Part shown: piece by piece, positions 1 to 10,152 of the stretch
Layout of the letters: each line of letters begins with the position of its first letter
Numbering within the stretch: the first letter of the stretch is position 1
Source: Cliona cf. orientalis
Lineage: Eukaryota > Porifera > Demospongiae > Clionaida > Clionaidae
Length of the DNA stretch: 64,000 bases
Direction of reading: 5' to 3'
Assembly (NCBI GenBank): GCA_963930775.1
Contig: OZ005707.1
Location: 2,790,001 to 2,854,000 of the forward strand
Notes under the pieces: generated by a model
Seen by the model: only the letters and a program-made list of their open reading frames with translations
What the model was told of the DNA's origin: nothing
The model's database searches: none
Program-made: the position numbers and the translations under genes

Positions 1-345
1 ATAACCAGCTTGCGTTGCATGTGCATCCTGCTGTTGCTTGAGTACTTTAAACAAATCCTCTCACTCTATACCGAGCATGAGATCCATAACTAATGACCAC
101 CAATAACTGAGCAGAAAGCACAATGTCATGGTCAGGGTTGATGGGCGCACAGGGTATGTACTCTACAGACAAGAACTTTAGTTGTGAACAAGCAGTGCTC
201 CTGTTACCCAACTCTAATCCACAGAGAAACGTCTCTTTATAACATATTCCCTCATTCTCGAATTTGTTGATTTTGTGTTGTGTGCAACATTGCTAGGCTG
301 GGAATGGGTTTGCAGTCTAGACCACCCTGAGAGGCACAAGGTACC

Positions 346-793
346 ATAGGATTGGTATGTTATGCGGTATTTTTAGTTATGCGATTATGCGAATTTAGCG
401 AAATCACAAAATAAACATGCGCATTACTTACATTGCGCAATAGGGCGGCCGACCGAGGCGCACGCCACGTACACGTGGTCATATTGCACGCGCAATCGAT
501 CTGCTAGTAAGCGCTCAGTCTGTTTGGCCGAACGGTATAATAGTTTGAGTCTTGAAAGAGCCAGAGAGAAGTACGCTTCTAATATTTACAGACTACTGGT
601 GAGTATTTTCAGCGTTAATCACCTCTACTAAGGGCTGATAGCTCTTTCCTCTACTAGAGTGGATAGTCTCGTGCCTAGGCCCCACCCTCGAGGGTGGAGT
701 CTGGCTCATGGTATTATCGCATAATAAAAATCACATAAAACTTTTAACTAGGAAATCGCATAAATTTAACTCTGCATAACATACCAATCCTAC
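346..793. mobile_element. MITE with 18-bp terminal inverted repeats
   Basis: The sequence AGGATTGGTATGTTATGC at 348-365 is repeated as its reverse complement at 774-791. Both arms continue into AT-rich, partly complementary sequence. No ORF lies inside. The structure is that of a non-autonomous DNA transposon of about 450 bp. No second copy was noticed in the window. Confidence 0.7.
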
Positions 794-803
794 GGTATGT
801 GAT

Positions 804-1126
804 TAGTCTCGTGCCCAGCCCCTCCTACGCAAAAAGGGAGAAAGGGTCTGGTGAAAAGGGTCGCACTACCATGTCCCCACGTTGAAAATCGTACGTGGCC
901 AATCAGATTGCAGTAGCGTAGTCACATGACTATTGGAATGCAATCATCTATTGCACGCATGCGCCCGACCTACAGCTATATATAGCTATGCGCGCGCACG
1001 GTATGGTTTATTTCTTATTTAACGCACACCAAAACGCCAATTATTGCATTCCAGAGGGACACAGTAGTGCGACCCTTTTCACCAGACCCTTTCTCCCTTT
1101 TTGCGTAGGAGGGGCTGGGCACGAGA
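804..1126. mobile_element. TAGTCTCG-type foldback MITE, long arms
   Basis: Arms of about 62 bp (804-869 and 1064-1126) are near-perfect reverse complements. They begin with TAGTCTCGTGCCCAGCCCC. This terminal motif recurs in at least eight other foldback elements of the window, several of which have 9-10-bp target duplications. No clear duplication remains around this copy, and its right end lacks the final TA. Confidence 0.75.
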
Positions 1127-1945
1127 TTTCTAAAATATCGCTTTCGGCCACCAGAGCAACACAGGCCAGCCTTTGCAGTTTGTCAACTGTTGATCAGATT
1201 GCTAACATGCTGCCAAGTGTATAAAGCCATGTAATGCTTCGTCTTGCCTAAGTGTATGTATCCCATTTCAAAAATTGTGTGCCTCCCTTAAAGCTCACAC
1301 TCCACTGTCACAGTTGTGGCCCCCATTTCATTACTACTCACAGATTGGCTGACAATCGGCCCACTCTTTGAATATGTCAAACTGAGAACCTAACTAAAAT
1401 TTGGACTTACTGTGTGGGCGTACTATTGCGTCCGTGGAATTATTCCCACATACGCTGCAGTCCCTTTGTCAGCTCCTTCACAAACACAGGAGATGTCAAA
1501 AATTGATTGCTATCCAATACTAAACTTTCAGACTCCTACTCTTAATTAACTAGCGCCTCGCCAGAGACGGCCAAACAGATCTACAGAACGTAAGGATTTT
1601 AGCACTGTTCTGACTCGTATTGAGACAATATCGTGTGGATCCAGTATCCTCAGCTAGCTCACCGCATCCTTAATTAATCAATTATTATTGGCTTGTGCGC
1701 GCTGAGCGAGGAAATTCCTGCACTCACGTGCGTCCCTAGTTAGAATCTGTCATTACTGGAAGAACTCCGAATGACAATGATCACTTGTTTGCATGCAAGT
1801 CAGAGAGTTGCCCCACCTACATGATTATGACTTGCAACCATGCGTGATAACTATAAAGCCTCATGGATGCATTTTAATAGCTCAGACTGTACATAGATAG
1901 TTATGAAACATAATTTTATAGCAATACTATGTGGTAGCAACTTAC

Positions 1946-2333
1946 CTAGGTTCGTGCATATTGACTGGGCAATGTCTTTCTTATCAATGTCCACCAGTGC
2001 CCTGAGTAAAGTCCTGTAGGTAGGGTTTTCCCCTTTCTCCAACCAGATACCAAATATTTTAAGCATTCTCATCGTATCATCACTGTACTTGTCTTCAATC
2101 TCCTTCAGATCTTCATTATCAATTTCTAGCTCCACACCGAGAACGTACCATTTCTTGTGAAGGTCATGATATTTATTGAAAATTTTATGCTTTGGTTTAG
2201 ACGAAAGAATCGTTGTGAAATCAGCTTCTGCCATGTAACCGTTCAGCTTGAAATCGCCAATCGTAGATTTCAAGTCGGTACTTAGTACGTATAATAATAT
2301 TATAGCTTCTTGGCTCTCGATCTCTCGGGTCAT
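1946..2333 (-). CDS. Death-domain protein, first coding exon (partial gene)
   Basis: This exon starts at an ATG at 2333 and runs leftwards for 388 nt (129 codons plus one base) to a CTAG|GTAAG donor at 1946/1945. Residues from about 55 onward read as a Death domain: an aromatic-Leu-Gly start (WYVLGVELEI), an Ile-Glu-x-x-Tyr helix, then WLEKGENPTYRTLLRAL and a closing helix ending near the donor. Death domains are six-helix adaptor modules in apoptotic and innate-immune signalling, and in sponges they are often joined to NACHT, NB-ARC, kinase or TPR modules. The rest of the gene must lie to the left, and no further exon was recognised in 1-1940. It is head-to-head with the coiled-coil gene starting at 2531. 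The first 50 residues are unassigned. Confidence 0.75.
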
Positions 2334-2530
2334 AGTGCGCCCACTTTTTATCGTCCCCAGATCCAGGACCCCACCTCCAAAAAGGATTGGGGGCTGGGAA
2401 CGAGACTAGCTTTTCATTGCGGAGCATGCGCATGCGTAGTGTGTTACCGCACAATGCGCGCTCAATGAACAGTGGGTGGGGCTAATGATGCACGTTAGGT
2501 AGAGGTCGTCAGCAGCGTCCGGGTCCATGC
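2334..2530. promoter_or_regulatory. Putative bidirectional promoter
   Basis: The two divergent start codons (2333, minus; 2531, plus) are 197 bp apart, so both genes must share promoter space or have overlapping 5' UTRs. The interval holds a degenerate CTCGTCCCCAG-like inverted repeat (about 2350-2408) and a CpG-rich stretch near 2425-2460. I see no TATA box. The assignment is inferred from spacing only. Confidence 0.4.
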
Positions 2531-5500
2531 ATGATGTCTGAGTCCAGCTGCAGCAGCCAAGAGTGTCTTGTGAGTGCATTTTCTTCATAGGCGAAGGCTG
2601 ACTTTGAAATGTACTGTTTAAGGCTGAGGAGACAGAGAAAGCTGGAGAGAGAGAAACAGCGGAGCAGATGTTTGTCTGTGATGAGCTATCACACCTCACT
2701 GACCTGTTGAGGGTAGGATTGTTTGGTGCATGTGCTATCAGATCCAAATTTGTCAATGAGCTACTACAAATCAATCCACTATCTAAGTATTAGTTTCGAT
2801 ACCAGACCACTCCCACCACAGTGCTCAGTTCTTTCAGGATGAACTGAATGCTGCAGTGGGAGCTAGCGGTCTGGTATCGAGACTACCATACCCATTCTAA
2901 TTAAGGCACCTCTCTAATGAATGCGCCACCTACGCTGGAGTCCTAATTTTCACGCTCTAACTATGCGCAATGTGGCCATGTATATTTTATCAGGCGCATT
3001 CTAATTAGAGCGGTACCAGTATATTAAAAGATGATAATAGCTCGAAACTACCGTAAATCACGAATATTTAGTTGTTAAATTATTTTCGAACAGCCTGGCT
3101 TGTGCGAAAATTAAACGCACGAAAATACATACGTAATATTAACGATAACGCAACATGGAAATTTATCGCATGAAATATTTTAGACATGAAATATTCACGA
3201 TTTACGGTACTGAGTATCCCATACCGAGTAATGGAAGCCACGTTTTCCACACTTGTTCTAACGCGCCTCTCAAAAAGATGCACCACCTAGACCAGATGTG
3301 CTACCCAAGGTCAGTAATTATTTTTAGTGGTGCATTAATTAGAACGGATACGGTAGTCTAGTGTGGTATAGCTTTTGGCAAGAAGCTAAGCATGTCCATA
3401 GCTAGGTTGGACCAGCCTCAATGGTGATCACCCACAATGGCATTCCCAGGATTTGAAGGACGAGGATGCTCAGACATTTAATTGCGCACAAAGAGTACAC
3501 ACAAGATTTTTTAGCCCACTCCTAATTAAGCTGGCTGACAAAGAAGGCTGTTTTTAGGTTGAGTAATGATGAGAAACTGCTGTTTAGAGAGCGAATTTTA
3601 AAGGCCAGTAAGAGTTTATAGTTGATCGTAGCTACACTCTACCATATAGTAACTATAGTATTTGTCACTGAGCTACTGAGCTGGCTATTGTGCCAGAGCT
3701 GATGAGGGTTTCACCCTGAGCCCCCCCCCCCCCCCCCCCCTTGGTATGCCATGATCTACATTTCATTGAGTATGCTGGAATGAAAATTACTAATTGCGCT
3801 TATCAGTATTATAGTTTAATAATCACAATAATAATATCATTATGCATGTTGCTCCCTCATACAGCTGTAGTAAACTAGTTTCTTCTTAGTACCATAATAT
3901 CTCTACCACGGCCCTACAATTAAACACATCAGTAGTGATTTGCTCTATACTCTATTGTGTTGCACTAACACTACAGTCTCATTTGAGTCGGTTGTCTTTG
4001 AAAGAGAGGGAGTTGAACAAGAGAGAGCGTCAGTTGGGAAAATTATCACTGCTGGCGACCAGTGCTCAGTCAACACTCTCTGCATATGTGGAAGAGGAGG
4101 TGTCCAAGGCTGCACAAGTGAGCACACAATGTTCATATATGCACACCAAGGGCCAAAATGCCCTCACTGATATGTGCACATATTATAGCGGTACTTAGAC
4201 CGAGTTTGCTCAGAAGAATCTGAGTGGTGATAAGCTTTAGCTAAAGAGTATCAATTGCATAAAACAACCCATGTGAGAGTGGTGGTACAAATGGCTTGAA
4301 TGGTGGTAAAGTGGCCGAGTGGTGGTTAGGGCCAACCAGTATGGGCAGGACGGGACACTGCATACCACATACTCACGCTCATAAGCAAAAGTCTATCTTC
4401 GTCCCCAGACTTCTCCCAGCAGGCTATGGAATTTCTCATATTTTTCACTATTAATTTTGTACATCTTAAATACAATTTCCACTTTCCACTCAAGGGAAGA
4501 AGGTTAACTTAAATGGAAGAACTTGGCTGAAATAATAATTACTATTGTCATAGTAGCTACATCTAAGATGAACTGAATTGCCATTCATACCTCATTTTAT
4601 TGCATACAACACACACTCTCACACAATTATACCTCTTCCCCTCCCCTCCCTGAGTCAGTGTAGCCAGAAGACTGTAGATGAGCTGAGATCAGCTTTGGTG
4701 GCAAGAGAGAGGGAAGTGGAGAGGCTGAAACACTCCTATGAGCAGGCTAGGCACACCAACCAGCAACTGCGCCGTCAGGTTAAGATGTAATGGAGATACA
4801 CATGTAGGTACTGTAGGACTTTTCATCATTTCAGTTATCCTTATGGTGCATAGCCACTAGCACAATAGTGCTTTCAAGGACATAATAAAATTATTAATTA
4901 TTATTAACCCTCAGCGCATGCGCAAGGATTAACGTAGTCATTTTGTATGTCTGTCTGTTACCAAGCTAATTGCTACATACCTCATTTTTGAGTCCAAAGT
5001 GCAGTATTATAAGGCTCCTTATGGCGTTCCAAATGCATGTATTGTGTGGATTTCGCTGAAAATGCTTTGCTCATCAATTTTGGCTCATTTGCCGATGCTA
5101 AGCTTCTTGATTTTTCCCCAAGCGACAGTACCATGACTTTACATATAAATGGAACGCTGCATACACATGTCCTATACAGTATTACCATCAGCGCAAGAGT
5201 GAGGGGTGTGGTAGTGCCAATAGTTATTCTGTATAGACTAGCTCTATTGCAATGTGCTGAGGGTTTTGCATGATAGTGCTTCATTATTTTTAATAACAAG
5301 GTCAAGATAAATGTTCACTATTTTGGATGTTTTACCTCCTATAAAGGGAGTAAGGAGTGTAGCAGGTACACTTTTATTATTATTATATATACCAAGAGTG
5401 AGGGATAGTTTGCTTGCTGCCTGTAAATTTTTTCAAAAAATTTTTCCAAATTCCCACTATAGTATAGTGAGTAGGAGCAGATTATGTGCTGAGCTTAACA

Positions 5501-8500
5501 TGTGTTGATTTCAGATGGAGGATGAGCGCTGTGGTAAGGCTGTGTTGGAGAGAGAGTTGAAGCAGGTTCAGGGGAGGGTGGCCAGCCTACAGACAGCCAG
5601 GACTGCCCTAACACACAAGCATCAGACTGCTACAAATGTGAGTTACTAACTTTATGTGTTGATTTCATACCCGGTATCGTGGACACACCTGAGATCGGGA
5701 CAGCATCCTGCTTCGAATTAAACTTATTTCAGTTGTTAATTTTGATATTATTATGTAGTTAGGATCCTACATTGTATCCTGGTAAAGGAAGTGTCCTCAT
5801 TCAGGTGTATGGGTCTCCAGTCCACACAAGCATGGAATTATGCATAAGTCATGCAGAACACTAGCTCATGGGACGATTTTTACCATATAAAATATTATGA
5901 CAAGTAGAGTTCTGTGGCTGTTGATTCATCCAACTGTCAGTCCTCCGCGGGGAAGAAGCTCCCTGCCACTAGCTACGGTACAGTGGAGGAGAGAGACAGC
6001 TTACTGGCTCTCCTGATGAATTGGTTGTCTCAGCTTCTCTCTCAGTGCTCCTGCTCCACTCAGAGGCAGCAGAACAGCAGCTGCAGACAGGGCCGCCAGC
6101 TACTGCCTCTCGTGGCCAAACTGCTCCCCAACCTCCCTCCCTCCCACCACCTACCCCTCCTCAAGCTAACTCTCTGGACTATCAAGATACTGCCTGAGGT
6201 AGGTATAGATGGCTGCTATAAACTCCTGCTGATAAATTATTGGCAGCTGTTAGTGTCTTGACTTTTCATGTATGTGTGTATGTGCACATTCTGTTACCAT
6301 AAAGTCTGGTTAATGAGCACACTTATTAAGCGCATATATTTTAATAAGTGCATTGCTTCCTTCTAATACTATGATAGTGAAGGTATAATTACCCCGCGCG
6401 CATGCGCAAGGGGTAAAGCAATCGGTTTGTATGTCTATTGTTGTTGTCGTTGTCGTCGTCGGCACGAAAATCGCCAGATCTCGAGTTCTAGGCGTCTCTG
6501 CGTGCTATAAGCACAACCAATCGGTAGATATCGGTGAAAAAATGGTTTGCACGCGCTTCGAATTTCTCGAAAAAGCTTACTAGTTCTACAAATCGTGCAT
6601 TTTCTGTTCAGCATGCCTGTGGTTTATCGACCACACCCACTCTTTTAGTATGCGGATGCGACTGCGCATGCTCAAGCACTGTGTTGTAAGGGGTAGTCAC
6701 GTCATGAAACCGCTACATGTGTGCCTCATAGTATTGCAATACTACGCTAGAGTGGCTACAGGGCGTGCGGGGTATGTGCTCTATAGAGCTCTAGTTAATT
6801 TTATGAATTTCCTCAATACCATCTTTGAGCCATTTCACCAAATTTGAAGTTTCGATTACATTTTCGCTTTTTTTTGCTAACTTTTATCAACATTAGAAGG
6901 GCTCCCTGGCATCATCACTGAGAAATATTGGTCGCTACATCCACAATCCCACTAACAAGAAATCACTCTTCGTCAATAGCTCTGACATTGCAATACGCAC
7001 ACTCAGCAGTTTGTGTCTTCTCTCTACACTCAGTGAAGGTATGTATTAGGTCAGATGTTGTTGCATGTCCACCCATGGCCATCCAGTCACATGCACACCC
7101 ACACAATCATGAACAGACCAAGAGTCTTATAGCTGCTGTAATTACCAAAGTAGTCTCAAATCCAGAGCCCTCCCTTTTCTGCAGTGCTGGGTGTATTGCT
7201 GGTGATGCAATACATCCAATGCTGCCGAGGGTTCGAGACTATTGCCAAAGTACCTTCTTGTGAAGTGGGGGGGGGGGGGGGGGGGGCTCATTTGCCCCCA
7301 GATGTCATGAATACTCACTTTACACACATACACACACACATATGCACACTGGTTGATAGAGAGTGCCCATTTGGCTGCGTTGCAGTGCCTGCTTCAAGAC
7401 CTCACCCAGCCAGAGGTAAGATAACAACATGCCATGCTTCTACTTACTATCCAAGGATGATGACATTTCCTTTGCTTGCTTGCAGTGTCGTGAGCTGTTT
7501 GTGAGCTACTCTGGAGTCTCAATCCTGACTGAAATAATGAGACCTGCTAACAAGAGTGTTACACAAATGGCAGTGACTATCTTAACTATACTCTCTCTGC
7601 ATTCAGGTCAGCACTACTATCCATACAGTCATCCAATAAATTACTGTATAGCGGGAAATTTTCGTATGGTGCTAATTTTCGTATAATATTTCGTATGCTC
7701 CATCACTTATACTGCAAAAGTTTGAACGTGCGAATTTTTTTTCTTTCGCACATGACCTTTGACCTATAGGCCTACCTCAAGCATATGCGGTCGCTAGCGG
7801 CAGGTACTAAATGCAAGGCTAGCTCACTGAATGATGGCTCTTTATCGGTTCTTTGTCAAGGCATCGAAATGGAGTGACATTTCTGATCCCAGTGAACCGC
7901 TATCAGCATCGATTAGCCCCACTACGATCAAGGAAGCCAGTGATGCTAGTAAGTGTGAGAGCTACCAGCTGCGCATGCGGAACGCAATTGCAATCTCCCA
8001 CAGCAAGCATACGAAATTGAAAAATACGAAAATTTATTCTAAGGGTGTTTGATCAATCATACGAAAATTAGCACCAACGAAAATTTCCCGCTATACGGTA
8101 CAACATCATATATTAAAATTATAGTTGTCCGTCCGTCCGTCCGTAACAGAGGGTCAGCGGAAGTGAATTGACCCCGTGACATAAGATGCTATATCTCTAG
8201 GCTTCGAGCACTACACACTACAAGAAGACAATCTCTGCGAGTGCCAGCCTTGGCACTAGCTACAGGCACAAACACTAGCTTCTGTACAAAACCAAGCAAC
8301 AAATGGAGACTTACATTCAGTGGCTTGCAGTTAGGTAAGCAGTTCGATTCGTGAGAAGACATTGTCCGAGTGGTCATCACGGAGGCAGTAGATTCTGACT
8401 TTGACTTCTCGCGTTCTCAAGTCTTGCGAGGGGAGCTACAAGCAAGCTAACGACTTTTTGGACAGTTGATTGATTTAGCCATGTGCTCAAACAGGATGCC

Positions 8501-9960
8501 ATGAATGCGCATGCTCAATAGAATGTTCCACAAGGGTGGCTTCACAATCTGCAGTTGCAATTACACTAGCACTCTGGCCTGTGGCTGTGCAAATAGTGGC
8601 ACAGTATGTGTGCATGCGCATGCTCGATAGAATGTTCTAGAACTATACAGGTAAAGGGCGATCTCAGCCGCTTGCTTAATTAAACCAGCACTGCTGCAGT
8701 GGCCGGCCATGCCTTTGTAAGAGTAGGAATACATACACGTTCGCTACTTCATGGATTCCTAACTAATGCCAAAATACAACAATCATGTGCAGCAGGGGGT
8801 GAGCGAAGCGAGCCCCCCTGCTTGTAAAGCATAATGGTATAATTATAACATCTGTGTACAGTGGAACCCCTCAATATTGTTTATAACCATTGGGAATGAA
8901 GTTTTGATCGGTATATATAGCAGGGTGACCTTATCTGAGGGTTTTCGTCATAATATTATTACAATGGGACCAAGGTGAGTGGCTATCATAGAGAGGATGG
9001 CCACTCATCATGGGTGGCCATTAAGAAGGGTTCCACTGTAGTACCCCCTCCTCCTTCCCCTATCTCATGTATACATGCTCACATCAACTTCATTACTACA
9101 TGTACGTCCCTTCCTCCTCCAGTTGCTGAGTGTTCCAGTGAGTGCTGCATTGAAGCAGTAGCTTCTCTCCTTCATCGTCCAGCACAGCTCACTCCAGACA
9201 CCATCAACAACCTCACAATACTGCTACAAAGACTCTCTGAAAACAGGTAGCTAACCAGGATTGTAGGGTTAGAGTGGTTGGGCTGAAGTATGATCATGCT
9301 AAGGTCCACCATTAGACTTGTGGCTAATATGCTCCAAAATCTACACATACGTGGAAATTTTTGTTAGATAAAAAATTTCACGAAGCCTAGTATTGTACAA
9401 ATTTTTGGTAGTAAAAATTTTCATCAATGTGGTATATACATGTTGCCATATCTGCTATGCAATCACTGCACAATAGCGTGATAAACTTTTCACCAAGGAG
9501 AGCAGGTGGTGAATTTTCTCCTGGCGAAAATTTCTATGTACTGGTATACAGTATTCTATTCTTCGCTGTAGCCCAGTATACTCTTGAATTATAATGCCTT
9601 TTGGGACCAACTGTTACAAAACAAACCATACCCATTTTTGTATCAATAAAGCAATGCTGCTGGCAACAGTTTCTTGGTGTGTGCAAGGCAAGCTATATAT
9701 ATGACCTCAATAACAGAGCAGCCTCGACTGTTATTATATAATATATGATATTTTCTGGAGACTATAATTAATTATGGGGTGTGGTTCTGTTGGTCATCTT
9801 GATCTATGCTCTTTTGTGCAGGCATTGCTGGAAGTGGTTGATGCGCTATGGTATTCCATCCAGCCTGGAACGACTACTGGACAGCACTGTGACAGGAGAC
9901 CCTCACTCTCACTTCAGACTCAAAAACATCCACTCCATACTCAATAATAAACCATTATGA
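2531..9960 (+). CDS. Coiled-coil plus helical C-terminal protein, CCDC138-like (11 exons)
   Basis: Splice model: 2531-2569, 2623-2712, 3977-4117, 4659-4778, 5515-5637, 5941-6198, 6897-7038, 7360-7415, 7486-7606, 9123-9246, 9822-9960. All junctions are GT-AG, phases match, and the total is 1353 nt (450 aa). The N-terminal half (exons 2-5) is charged coiled coil (for example SLKERELNKRERQLGKL, VAREREVERLK). Exons 6-11 are Leu-rich helices ending in LKNIHSILNNKPL. A coiled coil followed by a helical C-terminal domain recalls CCDC138, a poorly characterised, probably centrosome or cilium-linked family. That is from memory of the family layout, so identity is tentative. AATAAA (9946-9951) overlaps the last codons, and the next gene starts 192 bp downstream. 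Exon 1 and its 53-nt intron are the least certain part. Large introns hold several MITEs. Confidence 0.7.
2794..2886. mobile_element. Small foldback element (GATACCAGACC family)
   Basis: A palindromic element of about 90 bp with arms reading TTTCGATACCAGACC and GGTCTGGTATCGAGAC around a core containing TTCAGTTCTTTCAGGATGAA. A second copy with the same core lies at 47810-47885. It sits in an intron of the coiled-coil gene. Confidence 0.65.
3048..3210. mobile_element. Short MITE with TACCGTAAATCACGAAT ends
   Basis: The motif TACCGTAAATCACGAATATTT near 3049-3070 is repeated inverted near 3188-3209. The interior is AT-rich and non-coding. It lies in intron 2 of the coiled-coil gene. Confidence 0.6.
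3525..3745. repeat. Dispersed repeat ending in a poly-C tract
   Basis: Sequence around GACAAAGAAGGCTGTTTT, followed by GAGACTGCTGTTTAGAG-like text and ending in a C tract at 3721-3740, recurs at 41640-41880, also ending in a C tract. A diverged copy lies at 44490-44640. Family unknown. A retroposed element with a homopolymer tail is one possibility. Confidence 0.5.
4903..5265 (+). mobile_element. E-family element (GCGCATGCGC hairpin start)
   Basis: It begins TTAACCCTCAGCGCATGCGC, a hairpin-forming start, followed by a GTCTGT-rich stretch, GCTACATACCTC and GTGTGGATTTCGCTGAAAATGC. It ends near GTGCTGAGGGTTTT, inverted relative to the start. Related copies are at 20618-21130, 57243-57505 and 63373-63945. 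It is non-coding and sits in an intron. It is probably a non-autonomous DNA element. Confidence 0.65.
6389..6796 (+). mobile_element. F-family element (TT-ACCCCGCG ... CTCTAG-TT)
   Basis: It starts TTACCCCGCGCGCATGCGC, a hairpin with the following GGGGTAA. It then has a (GTCGTT)n-like microsatellite and GATCTCGAGTTCTAGGCGTC, and ends with the palindrome GCTCTATAGAGC followed by TCTAG and TT. The same architecture occurs at six further places in the window. It is non-autonomous and lies in intron 6 of the coiled-coil gene. Confidence 0.75.
7151..7241. mobile_element. TAGTCTCG-type foldback MITE with 9-bp TSD
   Basis: A 91-bp foldback with ends TAGTCTCAAATCCAGAGCC and its complement. It is flanked by TTACCAAAG (7142-7150) and TTGCCAAAG (7242-7250), an 8-of-9 match that reads as a target-site duplication. 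It lies in intron 7 of the coiled-coil gene. Confidence 0.75.
7645..8100. mobile_element. MITE with TATAGCGGGAAATTTTCG ends
   Basis: Arms of about 43 bp, TACTGTATAGCGGGAAATTT... at 7645 and its reverse complement ending near 8100, enclose non-coding DNA. Fragments of the same termini are seen near 29815-29885 and 56030-56095, inside introns of the NB-ARC/TPR gene and of its duplicate. Confidence 0.7.
8859..9038. mobile_element. Pogo/Tigger-like MITE, TA target site
   Basis: It begins CAGTGGAACCCCTC and ends GGGTTCCACTG, flanked on both sides by TA. The ends and the TA duplication fit Tc1/mariner-pogo-type elements. It is 180 bp long and non-coding. Related, more decayed copies are near 21705-21852 and 29188. 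Confidence 0.65.
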
Positions 9961-10152
9961 TGATGATAATAATTGTGGTGACCAATGCGCATGTGCAGAA
10001 TAATGATAGAGATGTTGCGCAGTCAGCATCGTGAGTAGTTGCGCAATCTTGCAAGCTCATCATTACGTCGTCATGCCCAGCAGTGCTATAAATTTTCGAA
10101 TTTCGAAGTGAAAGCAGATCAAAACAGTATCTTTACAAAGCTAGAGTCAGCC

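Larger units (their letters stand above)
1..1850. other. Gene-free stretch with two foldback elements
   Basis: I see no convincing coding exon here. The short open frame at 988-1224 lies across the arm of a foldback element and is not gene-like. Two inverted-repeat elements (346-793 and 804-1126) fill part of the stretch. The rest is unassigned and may be intron or intergenic DNA of the Death-domain gene that runs leftwards from 2333. Confidence 0.6.

Noticed and set aside
7081..7130. Extension of coiled-coil gene exon 7 into the open frame after 7038
   Set aside because: A GAAG|GTATGT donor at 7038/7039 and perfect phase with the exon at 7360 give better protein. The downstream text is low-complexity CACA.
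10039..10152. Argonaute start at 10039
   Set aside because: That codon is TTG. The first in-frame ATG is 10153, in good context and directly followed by the RG-rich tail.
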